From Gallionella sp. (GTDB taxonomy: Bacteria; Pseudomonadota; Gammaproteobacteria; Burkholderiales; Gallionellaceae): a stretch of 10,143 bases of DNA. Position 1 is the stretch's first letter. Each line of letters opens with the position of its first letter. The position numbers and the translations under genes are program-made. This document shows, in pieces, positions 1 to 5,799 of this stretch. Under the pieces are notes generated by a model that was not told the DNA's origin, ran no database searches, and saw only the letters and a list, made by a program, of their open reading frames with translations. The DNA lies in NCBI GenBank assembly GCA_004298605.1, contig SCPW01000429.1, positions 1-10,143 on the forward strand. The letters run 5' to 3'.

Positions 1-905
1 GTCACTTTGCCTTGCTTGAAAGCATCCAGCGCCTGGATGCGTTCCAACTGGCTCTTGTCGCCGTGGATCGCGTCGGCGGCAACACCGTCGCGCTGCAATT
101 GTTTGGCGAGACGGCTGGCGGCAAGCTTGGTTTTGGTAAATACCAGGACTTGCGTCGCATCGCTCCCGCGCAACAGTTGCGCGAGCAGGGCGTGTTTGTC
201 CGCCTGGGCGACCAGGTAAACTTTTTGTGTGACGTTTTCAGCGGTGGCATTGCTGCGCGCGACTTCGACAAGCATCGGGTTGGTCAGGAATTCGGCAGAT
301 AATTTTTTGATCTCGTTCGAGAACGTGGCCGAGAACATCAGGTTCTGCCGCTGTTTGGGCAGCAAAGCCAGGATGCGCTTCAGGTCGGGCATAAAGCCCA
401 TGTCCAGCATCCGGTCCGCTTCGTCCAGCACCAGCATTTGCACCTGGTTCAACTGCACCGTTTTCATCTCGACGTGATCCAGCAGGCGGCCCGGGGTGGC
501 GACCAGAATCTCCACGCCTGTTTTCAAGTGCGGCGTCTGCGTTTTGATATCGACCCCGCCGAACACGACCAGTGAGCGTAGCTTGGAATGCTTCGCGTAG
601 GTCTTCACGCTTTCTTCAACCTGGATCGCCAGCTCCCGTGTGGGCACCAGTATCAGCGCCCGCACCGGATGGCGCGCGGGCGAGGCGCTGGAACTGGCGA
701 GCGGCAGCAATTTTTGCAGCATGGGCAACGCAAAAGCGGCCGTTTTGCCGGTGCCGGTCTGCGCGCCCGCCATCAAATCGCGGCCTTCGAGCACGATCGG
801 GATGGCTTGCGCTTGAATCGGTGTGGGCGTGGCGTAACCGGATTCGACCAGCGCCTTGAGGATTTCGGGCGCCAGTTTTAAATCTGAAAAACTGATGGTA
901 TCCAA
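1..905 (-). CDS. rhlE: RhlE-type DEAD-box ATP-dependent RNA helicase, 3' end cut off by the window
   Basis: This encodes the first 301 residues of an ATP-dependent RNA helicase that remodels structured RNA in the cytoplasm, probably in ribosome assembly or RNA decay. Visible motifs in order are the Q-motif region GYATPTPIQ (23-31), motif I AQTGTGKT (48-55), PTREL (88-92), DEAD (161-164), SAT (192-194), QVLVFTKT (252-259) and HGDKSQ (281-286). The HGDKSQ form and the N-terminus FSDLKLAPEILKAL are typical of RhlE rather than DbpA or DeaD. The family is usually 400-500 residues, so the rest of the second RecA-like domain and the basic tail lie outside the window. The start is TTG at 905-903: no ATG or GTG is in frame upstream near it, and GAAGAG at 915-920 sits 9 bases before it. 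It is divergent from zapE. The family call is firm; the exact paralogue is less so. Confidence 0.93.
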   Translation of the reverse strand, partial: MDTISFSDLKLAPEILKALVESGYATPTPIQAQAIPIVLEGRDLMAGAQTGTGKTAAFALPMLQKLLPLASSSASPARHPVRALILVPTRELAIQVEESVKTYAKHSKLRSLVVFGGVDIKTQTPHLKTGVEILVATPGRLLDHVEMKTVQLNQVQMLVLDEADRMLDMGFMPDLKRILALLPKQRQNLMFSATFSNEIKKLSAEFLTNPMLVEVARSNATAENVTQKVYLVAQADKHALLAQLLRGSDATQVLVFTKTKLAASRLAKQLQRDGVAADAIHGDKSQLERIQALDAFKQGKV

Positions 906-914
906 TTTTATATT

Positions 915-920
915 CTCTTC
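915..920 (-). promoter_or_regulatory. Shine-Dalgarno supporting a TTG start for rhlE
   Basis: On the minus strand this reads GAAGAG, 9 bases before the TTG at 905. The first in-frame ATG falls inside the helicase core (the M of DLMAG, residue 45), so this site decides the start. Confidence 0.6.
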
Positions 921-961
921 ATAATCATCGGGGACATGCCTCCCCCAGCCAGAACCCGGGC

Positions 962-967
962 ATTATA
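962..967 (-). promoter_or_regulatory. Candidate -10 element of rhlE
   Basis: The minus strand reads a perfect TATAAT here, about 57 bases before the rhlE start, which would give a leader of roughly 50 bases. I see no good -35 hexamer at 16-18 bases upstream, so this is a candidate only. Confidence 0.4.
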
Positions 968-1029
968 CGCCACCGCTTGAAGCATTTCTTTTTTCGGGCG
1001 TCAGCCGGGTGATTTGTTTGGAAACGCGG

Positions 1030-1035
1030 CATAAT
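1030..1035 (+). promoter_or_regulatory. Weak candidate -10 element of zapE
   Basis: CATAAT lies 80 bases before the zapE start in the 210-bp divergent gap between rhlE and zapE. No convincing -35 is present at normal spacing. The context GGCATAAT resembles the sequence before the first M16 gene. Nothing else is recognisable in this gap. Confidence 0.25.
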
Positions 1036-1115
1036 TGCGGCTTCATCGCAAAAGCCGCCAACGGGTGCAGCACCTCAAATCCGTGCCCGCTCCAGGCTGA
1101 AAAAACGGATCGACC

Positions 1116-2276
1116 ATGCATCAACACACCTTTCCTCCGCCCCCCGACGGCAGCATGAGCCCCAAGGCCTGGTACCGGGCCGCCAGCGCATTGCCGGGCT
1201 TTGTTCATGATGTCGCGCAAGCCGCCGCGATTGATGAGCTGGATACGCTCTGGTATCAGTTGGTGGATTTTAAATCCAGGCGCAACCATTTCCTGGGGCG
1301 CAGCCTGCTCAGCCCGGAGGTGCCCAAGGGTTTGTATCTCTGGGGCGGGGTCGGGCGCGGCAAGACTTTTTTGATGGATGTTTTTTATGCCTGCCTGCCG
1401 TATCGCCGCAAACGCCGCATCCACTTCCACAACTTCATGGCCGAAGCACATCACGAGATGAAGGCTCTGGCCGGGGAAAAAGATCCGCTGATCGCCTTGG
1501 CCGACAATATCGCCAAATCCACGCGCCTGTTATGCCTGGACGAATTTCACGTCGACGATATTGCCGATGCGATGATTCTGGGAAGGCTGGTGGCGGCGCT
1601 GTTCGAGCGCGGCGTGGTGCTGGTCACCACTTCAAATTACCCGCCCGATGGCCTGTATCCCCACGGCTTGCAGCGCCAGAATTTTTTGCCTGCGATCGAC
1701 CTGATAAAGCGTGAGCTGAAGGTGTTGAACGTGGATAGCGGCAATGACTACCGCCTGCGGTCGATGACCCGCGAGCCGCTGTTTCTCGTGGCCGGCGATG
1801 CCGGTGGCGATGCCGCGAACGAGGCGCGCATGGGCGCGCTGTTTGAACGGATAGCCGGGGGCGCGCAGCGGGATGAACGGCATGTCGAGATTCTGGGCCG
1901 CCTGATCCCGGTGAAAAAAATTGCCCGCAATGTGATCTGGTTCGATTTCAAGGAGCTGTGCGGCGGGGCGCACGCGCAGCCCGATTACTTGGAAATCGCC
2001 CGCAAATACCCGACGGTATTTTTGTCGCGCATCCCCAAAATGGCCGCCGAACACGCCGCCGAGGCGCGGCGTTTTACCTGGTTGATCGATGTGTTGTACG
2101 ACAACCATGTCAGGCTGGTGGCTTCAGCGGCGGCTCTCCCGGAAGAGATTTACACCGGTGGTGCGGCGTCCGGCGAATTTTCCCGTACCGCCAGCCGTCT
2201 GACCGAGATGCAATCCCGGCGTTATCTGGAACTGCCGCACCAGCCGCAAGGCGTTACGTTAAACAGCACCCGGTAG
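1116..2276 (+). CDS. zapE: Cell division protein ZapE (AFG1/LACE1-like ATPase), 386 aa
   Basis: ZapE is a P-loop ATPase that associates with the Z ring and affects FtsZ polymers, mainly under stress or low oxygen; its mitochondrial relative is AFG1. Visible features are Walker A GGVGRGKT (77-84), the strand FHNFM (104-108), Walker B LLCLDEF (138-144) followed by HVDDIADAM, and sensor TTSN (171-174) followed by YPPDGLYPHGLQR, all characteristic of the family. The C-terminal half carries FKELCGGAHAQPDYLEIA and FTWLIDVLYDNHVRL, also typical. GGA at 1107-1109 is 6 bases before the ATG. A second ATG at 1155 (MSPKAWYR) is closer to the usual family N-terminus and is possible, but lacks a ribosome-binding site. 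The gene is convergent with ftsX, and its last codon and stop lie inside a palindrome. Confidence 0.95.
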   Translation: MHQHTFPPPPDGSMSPKAWYRAASALPGFVHDVAQAAAIDELDTLWYQLVDFKSRRNHFLGRSLLSPEVPKGLYLWGGVGRGKTFLMDVFYACLPYRRKRRIHFHNFMAEAHHEMKALAGEKDPLIALADNIAKSTRLLCLDEFHVDDIADAMILGRLVAALFERGVVLVTTSNYPPDGLYPHGLQRQNFLPAIDLIKRELKVLNVDSGNDYRLRSMTREPLFLVAGDAGGDAANEARMGALFERIAGGAQRDERHVEILGRLIPVKKIARNVIWFDFKELCGGAHAQPDYLEIARKYPTVFLSRIPKMAAEHAAEARRFTWLIDVLYDNHVRLVASAAALPEEIYTGGAASGEFSRTASRLTEMQSRRYLELPHQPQGVTLNSTR

Positions 2277-2302
2277 GGGCGCGATGAATCGCGCCCCTAC
2301 CG
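2271..2302. repeat. Perfect palindrome (14-bp arms, TGAA loop) shared by the 3' ends of zapE and ftsX
   Basis: The left arm CGGTAGGGGCGCGA (2271-2284) and right arm TCGCGCCCCTACCG (2289-2302) pair perfectly around TGAA. It has the look of the GTAGGGGCG-type short palindromic repeats scattered through many bacterial genomes. It contains the CGG-TAG that ends zapE and, by symmetry on the other strand, the CGG-TAG that ends ftsX. No T-run follows on either strand, so it is not a classical intrinsic terminator, but a stem this stable could stop or protect both convergent transcripts. Confidence 0.9.
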
Positions 2303-3205
2303 CGGCTCAACTTGAGACAAATGCCGCGCTACGGACAGCCACGCGCCCAGCCAGCCGAGATATGCCGAAAACAGCAGCAGCGACAGGCTGTCGCCGGGCG
2401 ATAGCGGATGCAAGGCAAACTGGCTGGCGTAAAGTTGCGTCAGCGCGGTGAGCTGCCCGTTGAGCAACCGCAGGCTGGCGGTGATGATGAGCCAGGCCGC
2501 GATGCCGCCGAGCAGCCCTTGTGTCGCGCCGAAATACAGGAAGGGGCGGCGGATGAAGCCGTCGGTCGCGCCGATCAATTTGGACACTTCGATTTCATCG
2601 CGCTGTGTGAGGATTTGCAGGCGGATGGTGTTGAAGGTGATGGCGATCAGCGCGAGGCTGAGCAGGCTGGCGAGGATCAACACCGCGAGGCGGCCAAATT
2701 TGAGCAGGGCTTCGAGCTTGTAGGCCCAGGCCGAATCGAGTTGCGCCAGCTCTACCTTGGGCAGCTTCGCCAGCTCGATGCTCAGTTGGTTCAGCGCCTG
2801 CGCGTCGCTTTGTTTGGGGTGGACGATGAAGGTGTCCGGCAACGGGTTCTGCTTCAAGCCGCCGATCACATCGGCGAGCCCGGTGCTTTGTTTGAGCTGT
2901 TCCAGCGCTTGCGCGCGGGAGACGAATTCCGCGCCTGCGATGGCCGGGTGGCCGGCGAGCTGTTTGCGCAGATGCTCGACGTCATCCGTTTTGGCTTCCA
3001 TGCTCATGAACAAACTGATCTGCGGCGTGCCGGAGAGTTGCGTGAGCAGCCCCTGGGCATTGTGCAGCAGCACGTACAGGCCGGCGGGCAGGCTGAGCGC
3101 GATGCCGATGACCAGAATGTTGAGGATACCCGCCAGCGGTGAGGCGAACATGCGGCGCAGCGCGGTGCGCAAGACGCCGGTGTGTTGGGCGATGGTGTGC
3201 CTCAT
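2297..3205 (-). CDS. ftsX: Cell division protein FtsX, 302 aa
   Basis: FtsX is the membrane subunit of the FtsEX complex, which links cytoplasmic ATP hydrolysis to divisome assembly and to periplasmic activation of cell-wall amidases through EnvC-like partners. The sequence shows a short cytoplasmic N-terminus, TM1 (about 24-47), a periplasmic domain (about 48-168), TM2 (about 171-193), TM3 (about 225-247) and TM4 (about 272-295). The segment EIEVSKLIGATDGFIRRPF (204-222) is the conserved cytoplasmic loop of FtsX. Length is close to the family norm. Its ATG overlaps the ftsE stop as ATGA, so translation is probably coupled. The final Arg codon and TAG stop are supplied by the palindrome at 2271-2302. 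Confidence 0.96.
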   Translation of the reverse strand: MRHTIAQHTGVLRTALRRMFASPLAGILNILVIGIALSLPAGLYVLLHNAQGLLTQLSGTPQISLFMSMEAKTDDVEHLRKQLAGHPAIAGAEFVSRAQALEQLKQSTGLADVIGGLKQNPLPDTFIVHPKQSDAQALNQLSIELAKLPKVELAQLDSAWAYKLEALLKFGRLAVLILASLLSLALIAITFNTIRLQILTQRDEIEVSKLIGATDGFIRRPFLYFGATQGLLGGIAAWLIITASLRLLNGQLTALTQLYASQFALHPLSPGDSLSLLLFSAYLGWLGAWLSVARHLSQVEPR

Positions 3206-3933
3206 GATTGCCCCCGGCCTTCCGGGGAAGAAGCGGCCTGTCCTGAGCCTGTCGAAGCGGCCTGTCCTGAGCCTGTCGAAGCGGTTTGCAATTCACCGTG
3301 CTTGAGCGAGAGCACGCGCCCCCCGCTATCTTGCAGCACGCTTTCATCGTGGGTGGAGATTAACAAAGTGGCGCCAACCTGATGGAAGGATTTGAATATC
3401 GCCATGATCTCCTGCGCGTATTCCGCGTCCAGATTGCCGGTCGGCTCGTCGGCCAGCAGAATGCCCGGGCGGTTCACGATGGCGCGCGCGATGCACAGGC
3501 GTTGCTGCTCGCCGCCGGACAGCGAAATGGGGTTGGACTTTTCGCGCTTGAGCAGGCCGACTTTATCCAGCGCGGCGCGGGCGCGCTTGCCACTTTCGCG
3601 GTGATCGAAGCCGCAGATTTGTAGCGGCAGCAACACGTTGTGGAACACGCTGCGGTCGAACAGCAGCTTGTGATCCTGGAAGATGATGCCGAGGTTGCGG
3701 CGCAGATAAGGCCGCGCGCCGCTTTTGAGCGCGCCGACATTCTGGTTGTTCACCAGCACGCTGCCGGAATTGGGGCGTTCGATCGCGGCGATGAGCTTGA
3801 GCAATGTGCTTTTGCCCGCGCCGGAGTGCCCGGTGAGAAATACCATCTCGCCTTCGGCGATGTCGAACGAGACATTTTTCAATGCTTCGTAACCGCCGGG
3901 GTAGCGTTTGTGGACTTGGTTGAAGGAAATCAT
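3202..3933 (-). CDS. ftsE: Cell division ATP-binding protein FtsE, 243 aa, with a repeat-derived C-terminal tail
   Basis: FtsE is the cytoplasmic ABC ATPase that pairs with FtsX. Visible motifs are Walker A GHSGAGKS (35-42), Q-loop Gln86 in FQDHKLL, signature LSGGEQQR (138-145), Walker B GILLADEP (157-164) with catalytic Glu163, D-loop NLDA and H-loop His195 in STHDE. E. coli FtsE is 222 residues; this one is about 20 longer. The excess is ASTGSGQA twice (218-233) plus a short end, encoded by two identical 24-bp repeats. The fold itself is complete, so the protein is probably functional. The start at 3933 gives the standard N-terminus [14 protein letters not shown], yet no Shine-Dalgarno is visible: the 16 bases upstream are AT-rich and then the repeat element at 3950-4073 begins. 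Confidence 0.96.
   Translation of the reverse strand: MISFNQVHKRYPGGYEALKNVSFDIAEGEMVFLTGHSGAGKSTLLKLIAAIERPNSGSVLVNNQNVGALKSGARPYLRRNLGIIFQDHKLLFDRSVFHNVLLPLQICGFDHRESGKRARAALDKVGLLKREKSNPISLSGGEQQRLCIARAIVNRPGILLADEPTGNLDAEYAQEIMAIFKSFHQVGATLLISTHDESVLQDSGGRVLSLKHGELQTASTGSGQAASTGSGQAASSPEGRGQS
3212..3227 (-). promoter_or_regulatory. Small hairpin over the ftsX ribosome-binding site
   Basis: CCCCGG (3212-3217) and CCGGGG (3222-3227) form a 6-bp stem with a 4-base loop at the 3' end of ftsE. In the mRNA the G-run just before the ftsX ATG is in this stem, and an AAGG lies in the loop. With the ATGA overlap this fits translational coupling, in which ribosomes finishing ftsE open the site. This is inference from structure. 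Confidence 0.35.
3233..3280. repeat. Two tandem identical 24-bp units inside the 3' end of ftsE
   Basis: Units at 3233-3256 and 3257-3280 are identical, and the flanks continue the pattern (GAA before, GCGG after). On the minus strand the unit core is TTCGACAGGCTCAGGACAGG, a widespread short repeat whose translations ([21 protein letters not shown]) appear in many predicted proteins. The 24-bp length is a multiple of three, so ftsE stays in frame and gains the peptide ASTGSGQA twice. Confidence 0.9.
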
Positions 3934-3949
3934 TTTGAAAAACTTGTTA

Positions 3950-4073
3950 TCCGCAGATTACGCAGATTCACGCAGATTTTGGTTATGAGGCTATTGCCGA
4001 GGATTGGCGAGACTATCAAATTCGGTGTTACCGTACATGGTTTTAATCTGTGTAAATCCGCGTAATCTGCGGA
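3950..4073. repeat. 124-bp non-coding element with 29-bp imperfect terminal inverted repeats, between ftsY and ftsE
   Basis: The left arm 3950-3978 and right arm 4045-4073 are inverted copies matching at 26 of 29 positions, both starting from the outer core TCCGCAGATTACGC. Each arm is built of short tandem units (CGCAGATTA, CGCAGATTCA, CGCAGATT). The 66 bases between the arms show no gene. The structure is that of a MITE-like or extragenic palindromic element and resembles the CGCAGATTACGCAGATT repeats common in environmental proteobacterial genomes. It occupies almost all of the 157-bp ftsY-ftsE gap. In the minus-strand transcript it would fold into a long stem followed by a short T-run (AAGTTTTTC) just before the ftsE ATG, so it could attenuate transcription. 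Confidence 0.85.
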
Positions 4074-4090
4074 CAACTGTTTTTTTGCCA

Positions 4091-5065
4091 TCATTCGTCC
4101 AGCCCCAGCAGCGCGGCAACAAAATCTTCCGCGACAAACGGGCGCAGATCATCCAGCCCTTCGCCCACGCCGATGAAGCGCACCGGGATCGGGTGCGCCC
4201 GGTTATGGTGAGAATGGGCAATCGCGGCGATTACGCCGCCCTTGGCCGTACCGTCCAGCTTGGTCAGAATCAGCCCGGTCACGCCGAGCGCGTCGTCGAA
4301 GGCCTTGACCTGGCTCAGCGCGTTTTGCCCGGTGTTGGCGTCCAGCACCAGCAACACCTCATGAGGCGCATCCGGCAACACTTTGGCGATGACGCGCTTC
4401 ACTTTTTTGATCTCTTCCATCAGGTGTAACTGGGTGGTCAACCGCCCGGCGGTATCGGCCAGCACCACGTCGATTTTGCGCGCCTGAGCGGCCTGCACGG
4501 CATCGTAAATCACCGCGGCGGCATCCCCGCTCTGTTGCGCGATGACGCTGACATTATTGCGCTCGCCCCAGGTGATCAGTTGCTCGCGCGCGGCGGCGCG
4601 GAAGGTGTCGCCCGCCGCCAGCAATACCGATAAACCCTGGGATTGCAGATATTTGGCCAGCTTGCCGATGGAGGTGGTTTTGCCCGCGCCGTTCACGCCG
4701 CACAGCATGATGATGAACGGCTTGTGCGTATCGGCTTGCAGCGGTTGCGCCAGCGGCTTGAGCAGCTTGAGCAGGCAATGCGCGAGCGCTTCCTTGAGCT
4801 GCGCGGCTTCGCTCAGGCGATGTTCTTTGACGTGGCGGCGCAAATCGGCGAGCAGCGCGTTGGTCGCATCCATGCCGACATCGGCGGTGATCAGAATGGT
4901 TTCCAACTCTTCGTAGAGATCATCGTCAATTTTTCCGCCACGGCTGAACAGGCTGGTCAGTTGGCTGCCGGTGCGCGCCAGGCCGGACTTCAGACGCGCG
5001 ATCCAGCCGCCGCCATTTTTTTCATCGGCGGGTTCAGTAGATTTTTTTTTCAGGAAGCTGAACAT
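4091..5065 (-). CDS. ftsY: Signal recognition particle receptor FtsY, 324 aa
   Basis: FtsY is the SRP-family GTPase that receives SRP-ribosome complexes at the membrane for co-translational insertion of membrane proteins. After a short charged N-terminus it has the N domain (about 40-110) and the G domain: G1 GVNGAGKT (123-130), [11 protein letters not shown] (153-163), G3 DTAGR (204-208), G4 TKLDG (268-272) and [10 protein letters not shown] (301-310). The acidic A domain is minimal, as often in betaproteobacteria; the N-terminal MFSFLKKK segment can contact lipid. The loop between GGVIAAIA and [10 protein letters not shown] is HSHHNRAHP (284-292), about five residues longer than usual. Start at 5065 has GGA 7 bases upstream. 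It overlaps the end of the Res-like remnant and lies downstream of the accessory ATPase pair on the same strand. Confidence 0.97.
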   Translation of the reverse strand: MFSFLKKKSTEPADEKNGGGWIARLKSGLARTGSQLTSLFSRGGKIDDDLYEELETILITADVGMDATNALLADLRRHVKEHRLSEAAQLKEALAHCLLKLLKPLAQPLQADTHKPFIIMLCGVNGAGKTTSIGKLAKYLQSQGLSVLLAAGDTFRAAAREQLITWGERNNVSVIAQQSGDAAAVIYDAVQAAQARKIDVVLADTAGRLTTQLHLMEEIKKVKRVIAKVLPDAPHEVLLVLDANTGQNALSQVKAFDDALGVTGLILTKLDGTAKGGVIAAIAHSHHNRAHPIPVRFIGVGEGLDDLRPFVAEDFVAALLGLDE

Positions 5066-5211
5066 TTATATTCCGTAAAACTATTCATCAATTCGCGGAA
5101 GCTGGCGGGTTTGTATTTCTCAAAACCCGCTTGATCCACGTACACAAATTTGTATTTTACATCCGGCTGCATCCGGTTGATGTCATCGCACCATTGCCGC
5201 AACCGCGCCAT
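5050..5211 (-). pseudogene. C-terminal remnant resembling a type III restriction (Res/helicase) subunit
   Basis: The minus strand carries an open frame whose translation includes RQWCDDINRMQ, then [31 protein letters not shown], ending CSAS and TGA at 5052-5050 inside ftsY. This WC-D-N ... FVYV ... FEKYKP-F ... L...F-EYK pattern is what I recall from the extreme C-terminus of large DEAD/DEAH-type restriction subunits of the type III Res class. Only about 50 residues are present, no ribosome-binding site precedes the ATG at 5211, and the frame merely runs on upstream into the end of the 184-aa gene. I read it as the tail of a lost gene left beside ftsY. The family assignment is from memory of the motif pattern. 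Confidence 0.5.
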
Positions 5212-5242
5212 GCATCGCACGGGAAGTCTTTGTGCAGAGCCA

Positions 5243-5797
5243 TTAGATTCTTCCGGCCAACTGATCGAATTGCAAGCGATGCGAGGATGAAATTTTCAAC
5301 ATCCGCTCAGGATGGTCATGAACGCCTTCCAATGGGTTAATGCGCGTCGGGCGCTTGGGGATGCTGGTATGGCCGATACTGATGAAACGAAACGAGTAGC
5401 CAGCGAGAAAATCCTGCTGTTTCCAAAATAGCTCACCAATCGCCTGGCAATAAACGATAAAACATTTCGCGCCAGAGAGTTGCTGAATAATTTCCTTCTC
5501 AGAAGCCTTTTTTGCCTTTATCTCGATGCAGACGATACTTTTCTTGTTGCCAGTGTCGGCCACAATGACAAAGTCAGCGCGTTTGCATTCACCCTTCGAG
5601 CCGTTAAACACCGACTTGGGAGGCGTAAAAGCATCCGTCTTGATAATGATGGCGTTATCCGGCATGCCCGCAATCGTTACCGAGGAATCTGGATGCTGAG
5701 GTTCAGAGAGTAAGACTGATTTCTTACCGTGCTTGTCGATCAATGACACCTTGGCATCGTCTTTAATCATCTGATGAAGAATATCAAGATCAGACAT
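5243..5797 (-). CDS. Uncharacterised 184-aa protein with PD-(D/E)xK-nuclease-like core, partner of the adjacent ATPase
   Basis: I do not recognise a named family. Residues 72-118 have the layout of a PD-(D/E)xK nuclease: strand RADFVIVAD with Asp75, strand KSIVCIEIKAK with Glu92-x-Lys94, then a helix SEKEIIQQLSGAKCFIVYC carrying Gln105/Gln106. Before it lie an N-terminal helix and a strand-rich segment; after it come FRFISIGHTSIPKRPTR and a conserved-looking end HRLQFDQLAG. There is no signal peptide or membrane segment, so it should be cytoplasmic. It starts 2 bases after the ATPase stop, with GGAGAG inside the ATPase 3' end as ribosome-binding site, so the two are one translational unit. 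Base composition is more AT-rich than ftsY or the M16 genes, consistent with transfer. A DNA- or RNA-cleaving effector controlled by the ATPase is the leading inference; a non-catalytic partner remains possible. Confidence 0.72.
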   Translation of the reverse strand: MSDLDILHQMIKDDAKVSLIDKHGKKSVLLSEPQHPDSSVTIAGMPDNAIIIKTDAFTPPKSVFNGSKGECKRADFVIVADTGNKKSIVCIEIKAKKASEKEIIQQLSGAKCFIVYCQAIGELFWKQQDFLAGYSFRFISIGHTSIPKRPTRINPLEGVHDHPERMLKISSSHRLQFDQLAGRI

Positions 5798-5799
5798 GG

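Noticed and set aside
963..1454. Minus-strand open frame (163 codons) over the zapE 5' end
   Set aside because: It lies mostly antisense to zapE, covers the divergent promoter gap and has no family features.
2408..3142. Long plus-strand open frame (244 codons) opposite ftsX
   Set aside because: It is a shadow of ftsX; the translation is low-complexity Gln/Arg/Glu-rich with no recognisable domain, while ftsX on the other strand is unmistakable.
3182..3382. Plus-strand frame encoding [14 protein letters not shown]
   Set aside because: It is the well-known spurious translation of the 24-bp repeat family, opposite ftsE.
3951..3978. Short direct repeats CGCAGATT in the ftsY-ftsE gap, considered as a CRISPR-like array
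   Set aside because: The units are 8-10 bases and adjacent with no spacers; they are the internal structure of the terminal inverted repeat.
5105..5130. Stem-loop GCGGGTTT/AAACCCGC considered as a terminator upstream of ftsY
   Set aside because: The stem is 8 bp with a 10-base loop, no T-run follows on either strand, and it lies inside the Res-like coding remnant.
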